Shown: piece by piece, positions 1 to 6,440 of the stretch
How positions within the stretch are numbered: position 1 is the stretch's first letter
Layout of the letters: each line of letters starts with the position of its first letter
Origin: Candidatus Borrarchaeota archaeon
GTDB lineage: Archaea > Asgardarchaeota > Sifarchaeia > Borrarchaeales > Borrarchaeaceae
Length of the DNA: 7,480 bases
NCBI GenBank assembly: GCA_016840645.1
Contig: JAEORY010000184.1
Location: forward strand, 1-7,480
Direction: 5' to 3'
Notes under the pieces: model-generated
Database searches by the model: none
What the model was told of the DNA's origin: nothing
The model's input: the letters and a program-made list of their open reading frames with translations, nothing else
Translations under genes and position numbers: made by a program

Positions 1-2
1 GC

Positions 3-173
3 ATGAGTTGCTCAACATGCATGTGGAATGTGACTAAGGAGAAAAAGGAGGGGAGCGAAAATACTGCACCGATTGGTAGATGTCGCAGGCATGCTCCGAC
101 TATGAACGGCTACCCAGTTGTTTTTGAGTCAGACTGGTGTGGAGATCATAAACTAGACGAAAACAAGGTGTAA
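3..173 (+). CDS. Cys-rich small phage protein (possible metal-binding mini-protein), 56 aa
   Basis: The frame runs from ATG at 3 to TAA at 171-173 and encodes 56 residues. Four cysteines lie at C3, C6, C27 and C46 (C-x2-C-x20-C-x18-C), with H30 and H49 as further possible ligands. The central GRCRRHAP and the terminal DWCGDH are the signature elements I recall from a common class of very small phage and prophage proteins built as CxxC...GxCRRxPP...WCGxx. These are presumed zinc-ribbon-like and have no established function. The next gene starts 21 bases after the stop. Only two bases precede the ATG, so no ribosome site can be judged and the true start could lie outside the window. Metal binding is inference from the spacing. 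The reading frame itself is well supported by the recognisable pattern. Confidence 0.6.
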   Translation: MSCSTCMWNVTKEKKEGSENTAPIGRCRRHAPTMNGYPVVFESDWCGDHKLDENKV

Positions 174-194
174 ATTCAAACGAAAGGACGATAG

Positions 195-743
195 ATGAGC
201 GATATAGCATGTATCAAGGAGTATAAACTAGGTAGGGTTTCGATTAGCCTTGCTGCGTTTAGAGAGGCTAAAAGAGCGGATTGGAAAGAGATTCTAGGTC
301 AGATGCGAGTTACAAAGGCTTCAGTGGTTGGTTCTAAGGTTATTTATGAGGGTTTTTGTGATTTGTTTGACTCTATAGCTCCAGGCGCAGAGATTCCTGA
401 GTATATTTTCTATCCTAAACGTGGGGCAGACAGTAGTATTGAGAGTATAACAGCGAAAAGGAAAGGTCAGGAGGTTAAACAGGATGATACAGGAAAGATC
501 GACCCAGTTGCAGCCGCAGTCGGGCAATCAGCCCCAAATGCAGGTAATACAAACGAAGTCAGTCTCCAAAAAGCAGTTGATGAAGCGAATAGCGAAGCTA
601 GAGGAGGACAACTCAGCCCTAGCAGCGATGGTTCACACGGGAGCCCTGAAGTGTCAGGAGGCATACCAGGTTTCACAGAGGACGTTGGAGGAAATGGGGG
701 AAGTGCTGACGGAAGCAACAGACCCGCACAGGAAATCTTATAG
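195..743 (+). CDS. Phage protein of unknown function, 182 aa as read; tail probably overprinted
   Basis: I do not recognise the family. An AAAGGA ribosome site at 183-188 sits six bases before the ATG. Residues 1 to about 95 look like an ordinary folded protein: a KEYKLGRVSI strand, a helical segment, then a CDLFDS...IPEYIFYP block. From about residue 97 the composition changes to Gly, Ser, Pro, Asn and Asp with almost no hydrophobic core. That part coincides exactly with the next gene in the +1 frame (484-786), which has its own strong ribosome site. The tail is therefore probably either tolerated alternative-frame sequence or the result of a one-base discrepancy. In the third frame the stretch 443-475 is open and ends in TAA at 476-478, so a single indel near the A/G run at 454-466 would stop this gene just before its neighbour. 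The existence of the N-terminal part is fairly sure; the C-terminus is not. Confidence 0.6.
   Translation: MSDIACIKEYKLGRVSISLAAFREAKRADWKEILGQMRVTKASVVGSKVIYEGFCDLFDSIAPGAEIPEYIFYPKRGADSSIESITAKRKGQEVKQDDTGKIDPVAAAVGQSAPNAGNTNEVSLQKAVDEANSEARGGQLSPSSDGSHGSPEVSGGIPGFTEDVGGNGGSADGSNRPAQEIL
469..474 (+). promoter_or_regulatory. Strong Shine-Dalgarno AGGAGG for the coiled-coil gene
   Basis: AGGAGG lies nine bases upstream of the ATG at 484, inside the preceding gene. It is the best ribosome site in the left part of the window. It decides that the 484 frame is a translated gene and not a shadow of the longer frame around it. Confidence 0.75.
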
Positions 744-789
744 TCGGATCTGTGAAATAACGGAACCTTACGCAAATTGGGGGGAATGA
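484..789 (+). CDS. Coiled-coil protein, 101 aa; small-terminase candidate by position
   Basis: The start follows AGGAGG at 469-474 with nine-base spacing, and the stop TGA at 787-789 lies four bases before the preferred terminase start. The first 23 residues are Gln-rich (eight Gln) and probably disordered. Residues 28-50 form a textbook heptad helix, with L32, I36, L39, N43, L46 and V50 at alternating three- and four-residue steps and the sequence KRIAKLEEDNSAL in the middle. A second helical stretch follows (about 58-79), then a short Tyr/Trp-containing end (YANWGE). The gene directly before a large terminase usually encodes the DNA-recognising small subunit, and those are helical oligomers, so that role is possible. 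I see no helix-turn-helix motif, so the assignment is weak. The gene overlaps the previous one by 260 bases in another frame. Confidence 0.65.
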   Translation: MIQERSTQLQPQSGNQPQMQVIQTKSVSKKQLMKRIAKLEEDNSALAAMVHTGALKCQEAYQVSQRTLEEMGEVLTEATDPHRKSYSRICEITEPYANWGE

Positions 790-793
790 GTTG

Positions 794-2341
794 ATGAGTG
801 AAGAGCTTGAAGATTTAGGGACATCTCTTGATCCTAAAGAACTCTTCGTTCTTGAAAACTCCCCTATTGCACAATATCGCCACTGGTCCCCATTGGAGCC
901 CTACAAATGGCAAATGGCTGTTTGGGATGCTTTATGGAGGCCAGGGGCTCTTGTTTCAGTTAGAACTTGTAATGAGAGCGGAAAATCTAGTTACCTTGTC
1001 CCTATTTCAGCCCTAGCCTTTGCAGCGGCCTTTCCGGGCTCTCAGACGGTTATCACATCCTACTCGAAGGATCAGATAGAAGAGCAGCTTGCGCCAGCCA
1101 TAAAGGCAATGGCGAAGTCCCACGGCTGGCATTGTACTGCAGATAAGATAACCGCACCACCTGTAGACGGATTACCCGGCTCAACCATACTTTTTCGCGT
1201 CACCAAGGAAGGTGAACGTTTTGAGGGATACCATGTTAGAACCTATGAAGATAAATACGGAAACGCCAGATGGGCCCCCCTGTTTATCATTGTCGATGAA
1301 GGAAAATCAGTCAAACCAGAGATTTATGAGGCTATTGAACGTTGTAACCCTACAATGCAGCTTAATATCTCGACTACGGGAGCGGATTCAGGAGATTTCT
1401 ACGAATCTTGCATGAATGTTAATGGTTTGTGGACTACTGAATGGGAATTTCAGGATCAATTATTCGATTTTAAGATAGATTGGCTGCAATGTCCTCATCT
1501 ATGTGAGCCAGGAACAACAACTTATAAACGTAAAAAGGCATATTTAGACGCAAATGGGCCCAATGATCCGAAAGTTGCGTCCATACTGCTTGCAGAGTTC
1601 TTCAGAAGCGGCACATTTATGGTTTTCCAGGATTCTGACATAAAAGTAGCCAGAACCTCTATGTCAGGCATGATTCCTGAGGTCCATGGCGGAAGAAGGG
1701 CTTTTTGTGATTTCTCAGGTGGTGGTGATGAATTAGTCTTTGGTGTTAGGGACGGAAACACTATCCACCCATTTGTAGCATGGAACAGAGACGGAAATAC
1801 GCCTCCAAGTGTTGAAGCAGAGAAATATATACGACTTTTCAAGGAATGGGAGCTTACTCCAGGCCAGATTTCAGGTGATAATGGTGGTTTAGGTGCTTTA
1901 ATTATCTCAGAAATGGAGCTTAGAGGTTGGCCGATAGTAAGAATCAACGCAAACAAACCTCCAAGGGATAAAGATCAATTTGTTGATAGATACGCAGAAA
2001 TGCACTGGATGGTTAAGAAGCACCTTCATTCAGGCATGCTAAGGCTTCCAAAAGATGACGTATTGCTAGATCAGATGAGATTAAGGCGATATGTGATGAA
2101 AAATACCGAGGATAACAAAATACGTATCGAATCGAAACAGGATAAAGACCGAAAGAAACGCAGAGAGGTTTCCCCTGACAGACTAGATACCCTTGTTCAC
2201 TTATGCGTAAACATGCCTAAATTACCAGACATAAAGAAAATGGCAGAGCGAAATAACCGTACTGGGTCTCCTGATGAGTTCTGGCGGCGCATCGAAAGAG
2301 AGAAGGAACAAGAGTCAGCTTTAGGTGGAGATTGGGATTAA
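794..2341 (+). CDS. terL: Phage terminase large subunit (ATPase plus nuclease), 515 aa
   Basis: This is the DNA-packaging motor that docks on the portal, pumps DNA into the prohead with ATP and cuts the concatemer. Numbering from ATG 794: a Q motif at YKWQ (37-40), a deviant Walker A at RTCNESGKS (57-65, lysine 64), Walker B at LFIIVDE (163-169) and coupling motif III at STTG (193-196). The C-terminal RNase H-like nuclease shows CDFSGGGDE with D306, ISGDNGG with D362, and SPDRLD with D462/D465, giving the expected acidic triad. Length is usual for the family. The frame also permits TTG at 791, but ATG at 794 stands at better spacing (eight to nine bases) from the G-rich run at 779-784. The start lies four bases after the coiled-coil gene, suggesting co-translation. 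Function is confident; the packaging type (cos, pac or terminal repeat) cannot be told from this sequence. Confidence 0.95.
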   Translation: MSEELEDLGTSLDPKELFVLENSPIAQYRHWSPLEPYKWQMAVWDALWRPGALVSVRTCNESGKSSYLVPISALAFAAAFPGSQTVITSYSKDQIEEQLAPAIKAMAKSHGWHCTADKITAPPVDGLPGSTILFRVTKEGERFEGYHVRTYEDKYGNARWAPLFIIVDEGKSVKPEIYEAIERCNPTMQLNISTTGADSGDFYESCMNVNGLWTTEWEFQDQLFDFKIDWLQCPHLCEPGTTTYKRKKAYLDANGPNDPKVASILLAEFFRSGTFMVFQDSDIKVARTSMSGMIPEVHGGRRAFCDFSGGGDELVFGVRDGNTIHPFVAWNRDGNTPPSVEAEKYIRLFKEWELTPGQISGDNGGLGALIISEMELRGWPIVRINANKPPRDKDQFVDRYAEMHWMVKKHLHSGMLRLPKDDVLLDQMRLRRYVMKNTEDNKIRIESKQDKDRKKRREVSPDRLDTLVHLCVNMPKLPDIKKMAERNNRTGSPDEFWRRIEREKEQESALGGDWD

Positions 2342-2355
2342 ATAAATTATTATTC

Positions 2356-2384
2356 TTGACAAAATGAGAAAAATGTTCTACGTT
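2356..2384 (+). promoter_or_regulatory. Probable sigma70-type promoter (TTGACA, 17 bp, TACGTT)
   Basis: A perfect -35 hexamer TTGACA lies at 2356-2361. After exactly 17 bases comes TACGTT at 2379-2384, which keeps the three key -10 positions T1, A2 and T6. The predicted start of transcription is near 2391. The element sits in a 95-base gap after the terminase gene and just upstream of the exported-protein gene. The perfect -35, ideal spacing and intergenic position support it; the -10 is only half consensus. Confidence 0.6.
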
Positions 2385-2385
2385 C

Positions 2386-2399
2386 TCTCATTAATGAGA
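2386..2399. promoter_or_regulatory. Perfect 14-bp palindrome, candidate operator over the transcription start
   Basis: TCTCATTAATGAGA is a perfect inverted repeat centred between 2392 and 2393, within about two bases of the predicted start of transcription. A third copy of the half-site, AATGAGA, occurs at 2363-2369 between the -35 and -10. Half-sites flanking the -10 in this way are how dimeric repressors commonly block RNA polymerase. It is too AT-rich and lacks the T-tract needed for an intrinsic terminator. The regulator is unknown and not in the window. Confidence 0.5.
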
Positions 2400-2436
2400 A
2401 GAAATGTCGGGGCTAAACAAACAAGGAGAAGAACGG

Positions 2437-2961
2437 ATGGCTAGTAAACTGAAAAGATTGAGAGTAATTGTCGGATTAATGCTGGTAGCTAGCCTGGGCT
2501 ACTGCGCGAGTGTAACAACTTGGCAGAATAGCGCAAATGACTGTTGGGGTGCTAATAGCATTCAGAATTTTGTTGATAAACTTTTTAATATGTCTGGTGA
2601 TGCAACTATTACCTCTGCTGGTGTTATTACTGTAACTAAGTCTACTGGCGCTTTTACTGTCGGGACTCTTGCTACTCTTACTCCTGCATCTCTTACCGTA
2701 ACAAACGGTCAAGCATTGGCCGCAACAACTTCATACATGAAGATTACTCCTAGCGAAGTTGCTACAAATACTATTGCTAACGCAACCGCAGCAGGCCAAA
2801 TTCTTATTATTGAGAATGTTGGAACTAATAACCTTGTCTTTAATGACAATGGAACAGCTTTGGCTTTAGGTGGAAATATTACTTTAGGCGCGACTGATAC
2901 TCTTGGTTTGGTCGCAAATGCTGCTGCTCAATGGCGTAGGCTTTGGACAGGAAATAATTAA
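2437..2961 (+). CDS. Exported or virion beta-rich protein with signal-like N-terminus, 174 aa
   Basis: I do not recognise a named family. The start ATG 2437 follows AAGGAG (2423-2428) by eight bases. The upstream in-frame ATG at 2404 lacks a ribosome site and would fall almost at the predicted mRNA 5' end. Residues 1-9 are basic (KLKRLR), 10-21 are hydrophobic (VIVGLMLVASLG), and a small-residue region YCAS follows, the layout of a Sec signal peptide. Cleavage would be near 24-25. C23 is not in a proper lipobox because Y22 occupies the -1 position. The body is rich in Thr, Ala, Gly, Asn and Val, with short strand-turn units such as GDATITSAGVITV and NVGTNNLVFNDNG, typical of phage fibre, decoration or adhesion domains, and it ends in QWRRLWTGNN. 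It has its own promoter and a downstream hairpin. Possible roles are an exported host-modifying (moron) product or a head fibre/decoration protein whose hydrophobic N-terminus is misleading. Confidence 0.8.
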   Translation: MASKLKRLRVIVGLMLVASLGYCASVTTWQNSANDCWGANSIQNFVDKLFNMSGDATITSAGVITVTKSTGAFTVGTLATLTPASLTVTNGQALAATTSYMKITPSEVATNTIANATAAGQILIIENVGTNNLVFNDNGTALALGGNITLGATDTLGLVANAAAQWRRLWTGNN

Positions 2962-2976
2962 CTCTCCGCAATCCTT

Positions 2977-3010
2977 GAGAGGGGTGGGTCTCTACCTACC
3001 TGCCCCTCTT
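2977..3010 (+). other. Strong intergenic RNA hairpin between exported-protein and portal genes
   Basis: Arms 2978-2989 and 2998-3009 pair over 12 positions (ten Watson-Crick, two G-U) around the eight-base loop 2990-2997, with a further G-U possible at 2977/3010. It lies 16 bases after the exported-protein stop and ends about 13 bases before the portal ribosome site (AGGAA, 3023-3027). No T-tract follows on either strand, so it is not a canonical intrinsic terminator. It could be an attenuator, a 3' stability hairpin for the upstream message, or an RNase III processing site. Confidence 0.5.
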
Positions 3011-3032
3011 GAAACTTTAGTTAGGAACGATT

Positions 3033-5015
3033 ATGGGCAAAGGCGATCAGCAAGTAGATACGAATACAGCGCCATATTGGACCTCCATCCTTGATGACAT
3101 TCAGGCTCGTTCTACTTGGAACAAAATGGACGACGAGATTATGAAGCGTCGTTCAATGGAACGCTCCCGTAAACGTCCTTATCCTGGCGCACCTAACCCT
3201 GTAGTTCCCATAATTGACGAAACATGCGACAAGAAAACCGATCAAGAAATAAGCATGATTTTGAACTCTCCTCGTGTTGCCCATTTTATTCCAATCGGAG
3301 ATACTACACAGGAAACTGCGCTTAAAGCAGGTAAAGCTTTTGATACATTCCTTCGCCACGTAATCAGGTTCCGCCCCCAGAAAGAAGAGGGCGTTGATAT
3401 GAAGAACGAACGAGGGTTTTCCATTTCCAAAGTTGTAATGAAGGATGATATCAGGTTTGGAGTTATCCCTACATTTATAACGGTAGATTGTAAAGATTGT
3501 ATTGTTCCTTCTGATACCAAAGTTCCTGTTTCAGAGAATGCTGAAAGAATTACTTATGTACTGAGGTTTAGCGAGAGAGACCTTATTGAGCGTAAAGATG
3601 AAAAAGGTTGGAGCAATGTTGACGAGCTTATAGAAATGTTCGGACAGAAGAGAGCTGCCGAAAGTGAAGAACGTCCTGTAACCGGAACAATAAGCTCTTA
3701 TGATGATGATAACACCCTTGAAGTTAAAGAAAAAATGATGGGTATATCTGCATCTGATTACAAACTTGATAACTATGTGATATGGGAAGTGTTTCATTAT
3801 GCTACACAATGGGACGTAGATCAGGATAAGGCCAACAGAGAAGAGGATGATCCTCGTATTAGCGTAGGTGATCGTTGTGTAAGTTATATCTCTCCTGATT
3901 TCCCTGGATTTGCTTTAAAGGTTATGCCCTGGAAGTTTGAGGCAGTAACAAGAGAGATGACTCAGGAAGAAGAGCAAAACGAGATTCTTGACGCTCTAAA
4001 AGAAAATCGTGATCCCGTTTTCAGGGAGATAGAGATTGAGCCAGAAAGGGAGAGGCTTTGGGAGAGTATTCAGCATAGATACTCTTACAGGGATCAATTC
4101 TGGTACAACTCATGGGGTATTGGTCGTAAGGTTCTTGATAACCAAATTACAGCTACAGCCATGAAGAAGAAAAAGCTCATATGGGCCGACTTCGCTACAA
4201 ACCCAATGTTTAAACAGACCGGCGATAGCAACCAGCAGACAGCTAAGATTGCTCCTGGCGGCTTCCTTCCTAACGGTCTTGATTTTGCCCAAATGCCTGT
4301 TCCTCCATCTACGTTTGATTTTGATATTGATAGCGAGAAAAGAGACGCAGCAAATAGAGTTGGAGCTGGGGACAGCATCTTTTCTGGCAACGTAACAGAA
4401 AGCCGCTCTTTGAATAAAACGGCTACTGAGGTTCGTGCTGAAACAGCAAACAGGGGTCTTGTTACTTCTGCTTCTGCTGATAGGTTTAACGAGCCAGACC
4501 ATGAACTTTACTCAATGCTTTGGGCCCACTTGAAGCGCCTCAAAGTGAAACTTCCCATAATTGAGAATACTCAGTTTGTTGGATTCGCTGATGATGAGAT
4601 TTATGAAGGCGAATATATAATTACCCCCGCATCAAGCGCAAAGACGCTTGACCCCGACACGCAATTCCTGAAATCTAAAGAAGCTCTTGCTCTTGCATTA
4701 GAGCTTAAAGATCTTGTACCAGTAAACGTTCTTGAAGGATTAAGTATGGTTCTTAACCAGCATGATCCAGATTTTGCGCAAGTTGTTTTAGGTGACCCTA
4801 ATGCTGAAGGCCCAAATGGTCAGCCGCCTATATACACTATGCTGCAACAGATTCAAGAAACAATGACCCAGTTCGCAGAAGAGCTTCAAAGAAACAACCA
4901 AGAAGACGAAGCAATAGCTAAACTTGCGGTAGAGAACTCTGAAGAGATAGAAAAGATAAAGGTACAGGATGAGCAAGAAAGAATTAGTAATCAAAATAGA
5001 GAACCCTCTAACTAA
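3033..5015 (+). CDS. Phage portal (head-tail connector) protein, 660 aa
   Basis: The portal forms the dodecameric ring at one capsid vertex through which DNA enters and leaves and on which the terminase docks. Support comes from position after terL and before scaffold and capsid genes, length in the range of large podovirus-type portals, and portal-like blocks. These blocks are YPGAPNPVVPIIDE at residues 50-63, VDCKDCIVPSDT at 151-162 followed by ERITYVLRFSERDL, an aromatic/basic central region (YSYRDQFWYNSWGIGR), and the PPSTFDFDIDSEKRDAA stretch with following helices. The last 56 residues (605-660) are charged and Gln/Glu-rich, probably a coiled coil, matching the helical barrel or crown end of portals. 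The ribosome site is AGGAA at 3023-3027. The end overlaps the next gene by 47 bases. No fold search was possible, so the subfamily is open. Confidence 0.85.
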   Translation: MGKGDQQVDTNTAPYWTSILDDIQARSTWNKMDDEIMKRRSMERSRKRPYPGAPNPVVPIIDETCDKKTDQEISMILNSPRVAHFIPIGDTTQETALKAGKAFDTFLRHVIRFRPQKEEGVDMKNERGFSISKVVMKDDIRFGVIPTFITVDCKDCIVPSDTKVPVSENAERITYVLRFSERDLIERKDEKGWSNVDELIEMFGQKRAAESEERPVTGTISSYDDDNTLEVKEKMMGISASDYKLDNYVIWEVFHYATQWDVDQDKANREEDDPRISVGDRCVSYISPDFPGFALKVMPWKFEAVTREMTQEEEQNEILDALKENRDPVFREIEIEPERERLWESIQHRYSYRDQFWYNSWGIGRKVLDNQITATAMKKKKLIWADFATNPMFKQTGDSNQQTAKIAPGGFLPNGLDFAQMPVPPSTFDFDIDSEKRDAANRVGAGDSIFSGNVTESRSLNKTATEVRAETANRGLVTSASADRFNEPDHELYSMLWAHLKRLKVKLPIIENTQFVGFADDEIYEGEYIITPASSAKTLDPDTQFLKSKEALALALELKDLVPVNVLEGLSMVLNQHDPDFAQVVLGDPNAEGPNGQPPIYTMLQQIQETMTQFAEELQRNNQEDEAIAKLAVENSEEIEKIKVQDEQERISNQNREPSN

Positions 5016-5256
5016 CGGCGAAAAAGACAAGCTTCGCAATTTATTAGAAGGACCAGATGGCGAATTGATCCGTAGAGCCGTAAAGGTTCAACTTGTGGCC
5101 TCGATCCTTGTTGGTAATATTTCTAGTGATGATTTTAGGCGGGGTTTTGTACATTGTATGTATATGCTCCAATCTGATAATGCCCTTTATGCTGTTGAAC
5201 AGTCTGAAGGAGATGACGTAAACGATGTTGTTTACATGGACATAGAAGACGAATAA
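4969..5256 (+). CDS. Small phage protein between portal and scaffold, 95 aa, unknown function
   Basis: Not recognised. ATG 4969 lies inside the portal gene in another frame, overlapping it by 47 bases, with AAAGG at 4958-4962 six bases upstream. This arrangement suggests translational coupling to the portal. Residues 1-12 read as a strand (ELVIKIE), 16-48 as helices with a basic patch (LIRRAVKVQLVASILVG), then a helical segment FRRGFVHCMYML, and the last 20 residues are strongly acidic (EGDDVNDVVYMDIEDE). No signal peptide or long membrane segment is present. By position it may assist portal or prohead assembly, but nothing in the sequence proves this. Confidence 0.75.
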   Translation: MSKKELVIKIENPLTNGEKDKLRNLLEGPDGELIRRAVKVQLVASILVGNISSDDFRRGFVHCMYMLQSDNALYAVEQSEGDDVNDVVYMDIEDE

Positions 5257-5262
5257 GGCTAC

Positions 5263-5278
5263 CGGCTCCTATAAGCCG
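5263..5278 (+). other. Short hairpin ahead of the scaffold ribosome site
   Basis: CGGCT (5263-5267) and AGCCG (5274-5278) form a five-base-pair GC-rich stem with a six-base loop in the 35-base gap before the scaffold gene, directly followed by its ribosome site. It is short and could be chance. Confidence 0.3.
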
Positions 5279-5291
5279 AGGAAGGAAAAAA

Positions 5292-6431
5292 ATGCCAGAA
5301 GAAGTAAAAGAGGTTAAAGATCTTTCCGCTGATGAGATTTATGAGGGTTTCAAAGAAAAGTACCCCGAAGTCGAAGAGGCAGAAATACCTGTTGAAGAAC
5401 CGGAGCCTAGTGTTAATCCTGAGATAGATAGCGGCGACCAGGAGCCAGAAAAACAAGAGGACGTTGAGCCAGAAGTAAAGGAACCCGTTAAGGAAGAAGA
5501 ACAGCCTGAACCTGCAGAGGTTGAAGCTGGAGAAGCTTCCGACGAAGGGGAACCTGAAGTTAAGGCAGAAGAAGAACTGGATACGCCTGCAAATAAAGCT
5601 TTTGCAGAAATGCGTATAGAGAAGAAGGCGCTGAAAGAAAAGCTTGAAGCCCAGGAAGCCGAGTTTAACGCAAAGCTTGCTGCTCTTGAGGCTCGTATAT
5701 CAGAACCTACAACTCAACCAGAACAGCCTAAAGTAACAGCTCAGGATGCATTTAATGTACTCAGAGTTGCAAGAGAAGGCGGTTACGCTTCTGATGCAGA
5801 AAACCAGCAAAATGAGAGGCTTGCACTTGAAGCAATCTCGCAACTGTCGGCTGCTGAATTAGCGCCTGTTCTACAGGGAGCTATCAACAATCAGTATGGC
5901 GATCTTAGCGGCGAAATAGCACAAGTAGCTAATCAGGCTGTAACACTGGCACAAACTAGGGAATCACAGGATAACAAGTTAGCCACTGAAGAGCAAAATA
6001 AACAGACTGAAGTGTTGAAGCAGAAGTCGGAACAACATGCGAAGGAATTAAGCTCTGTAAAAGAGTCTGACCCAACAATATTTGATCCTGACCACGAAGA
6101 CTATAAAAAGTTTGCTGAGTGGGTTGAGAAAAATATTGGAAAGGTTAATGCTACAGGAACAGGGTTTGAAGTGAAGGGGTCACTACCTGAGTATATGGTA
6201 AATGAATTGTTGTTTCACCCTGCAGATCAAGTCAAAATGTTTAGGTCTCAAACTTCTAAGGCAGATCAGTCGGAGCTGGAAAAAGCTAGAGCTGAATTGG
6301 CTGCTATCAAGAAGAAACACAATATTATTGATTCACCCGAAACAGGCTCTAAAAGATCCAGCGCACAGGTTAAAACGAAATCTAATCGAAGCGCGGATGA
6401 TATTTTAAACGACTTCAAGAAGAGGTACTAA
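5292..6431 (+). CDS. Probable capsid scaffolding protein, 379 aa
   Basis: Scaffolds guide coat-protein assembly into a prohead and then leave or are degraded. The gene lies directly before the capsid gene, as scaffolds usually do. The ribosome site AAGGA at 5282-5286 is five bases from the ATG. Residues 26-98 are very acidic and Pro/Glu-rich (disordered), 100-136 form a charged coiled coil (MRIEKKALKEKLEAQEAEF), 150-260 are helical and Gln/Ala-rich, and the last 25 residues are basic and helical. This unfolded, highly charged profile fits scaffolds. The motif LSADEIYEGFKEKY (11-24) recurs as RSADDILNDFKKRY at the extreme C-terminus (366-379), where scaffolds such as that of P22 bind coat protein. 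No Ser-His-Asp protease module is evident, so a fused protease is unlikely. Assignment rests on composition and context, not on a family match. Confidence 0.8.
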   Translation: MPEEVKEVKDLSADEIYEGFKEKYPEVEEAEIPVEEPEPSVNPEIDSGDQEPEKQEDVEPEVKEPVKEEEQPEPAEVEAGEASDEGEPEVKAEEELDTPANKAFAEMRIEKKALKEKLEAQEAEFNAKLAALEARISEPTTQPEQPKVTAQDAFNVLRVAREGGYASDAENQQNERLALEAISQLSAAELAPVLQGAINNQYGDLSGEIAQVANQAVTLAQTRESQDNKLATEEQNKQTEVLKQKSEQHAKELSSVKESDPTIFDPDHEDYKKFAEWVEKNIGKVNATGTGFEVKGSLPEYMVNELLFHPADQVKMFRSQTSKADQSELEKARAELAAIKKKHNIIDSPETGSKRSSAQVKTKSNRSADDILNDFKKRY

Positions 6432-6440
6432 TAAGATATT

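Noticed and set aside
467..775. 102-codon open frame on the minus strand
   Set aside because: It lies opposite the coiled-coil gene, has Pro/Ser/Leu-rich shadow composition, and no ribosome site was evident. It reflects the low stop-codon density of the segment.
791..793. TTG as terminase start
   Set aside because: ATG follows immediately at 794 with better spacing from the G-run; the TTG adds only one residue.
1522..1956. 144-codon minus-strand open frame
   Set aside because: It lies wholly inside the nuclease half of the terminase gene, whose motifs prove the + strand frame.
2386..2399. Palindrome as an intrinsic terminator for terL
   Set aside because: The stem is only seven pairs, AT-rich, with no room for a loop and no following T-tract; position relative to the promoter fits an operator better.
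2404..2436. Upstream ATG adding 11 residues to the exported protein
   Set aside because: It has no good ribosome site, lies about 13 bases after the predicted transcription start, and would put a charged stretch before the signal segment. ATG 2437 has AAGGAG at eight bases.
2494..2505. Lipoprotein lipobox at LGYC in the exported protein
   Set aside because: Tyr at the position before Cys does not fit the lipobox, so lipid anchoring is unlikely.
4094..4502. Two overlapping minus-strand open frames (98 and 130 codons)
   Set aside because: Both are antisense to the portal gene and overlap each other; neither shows a domain pattern.
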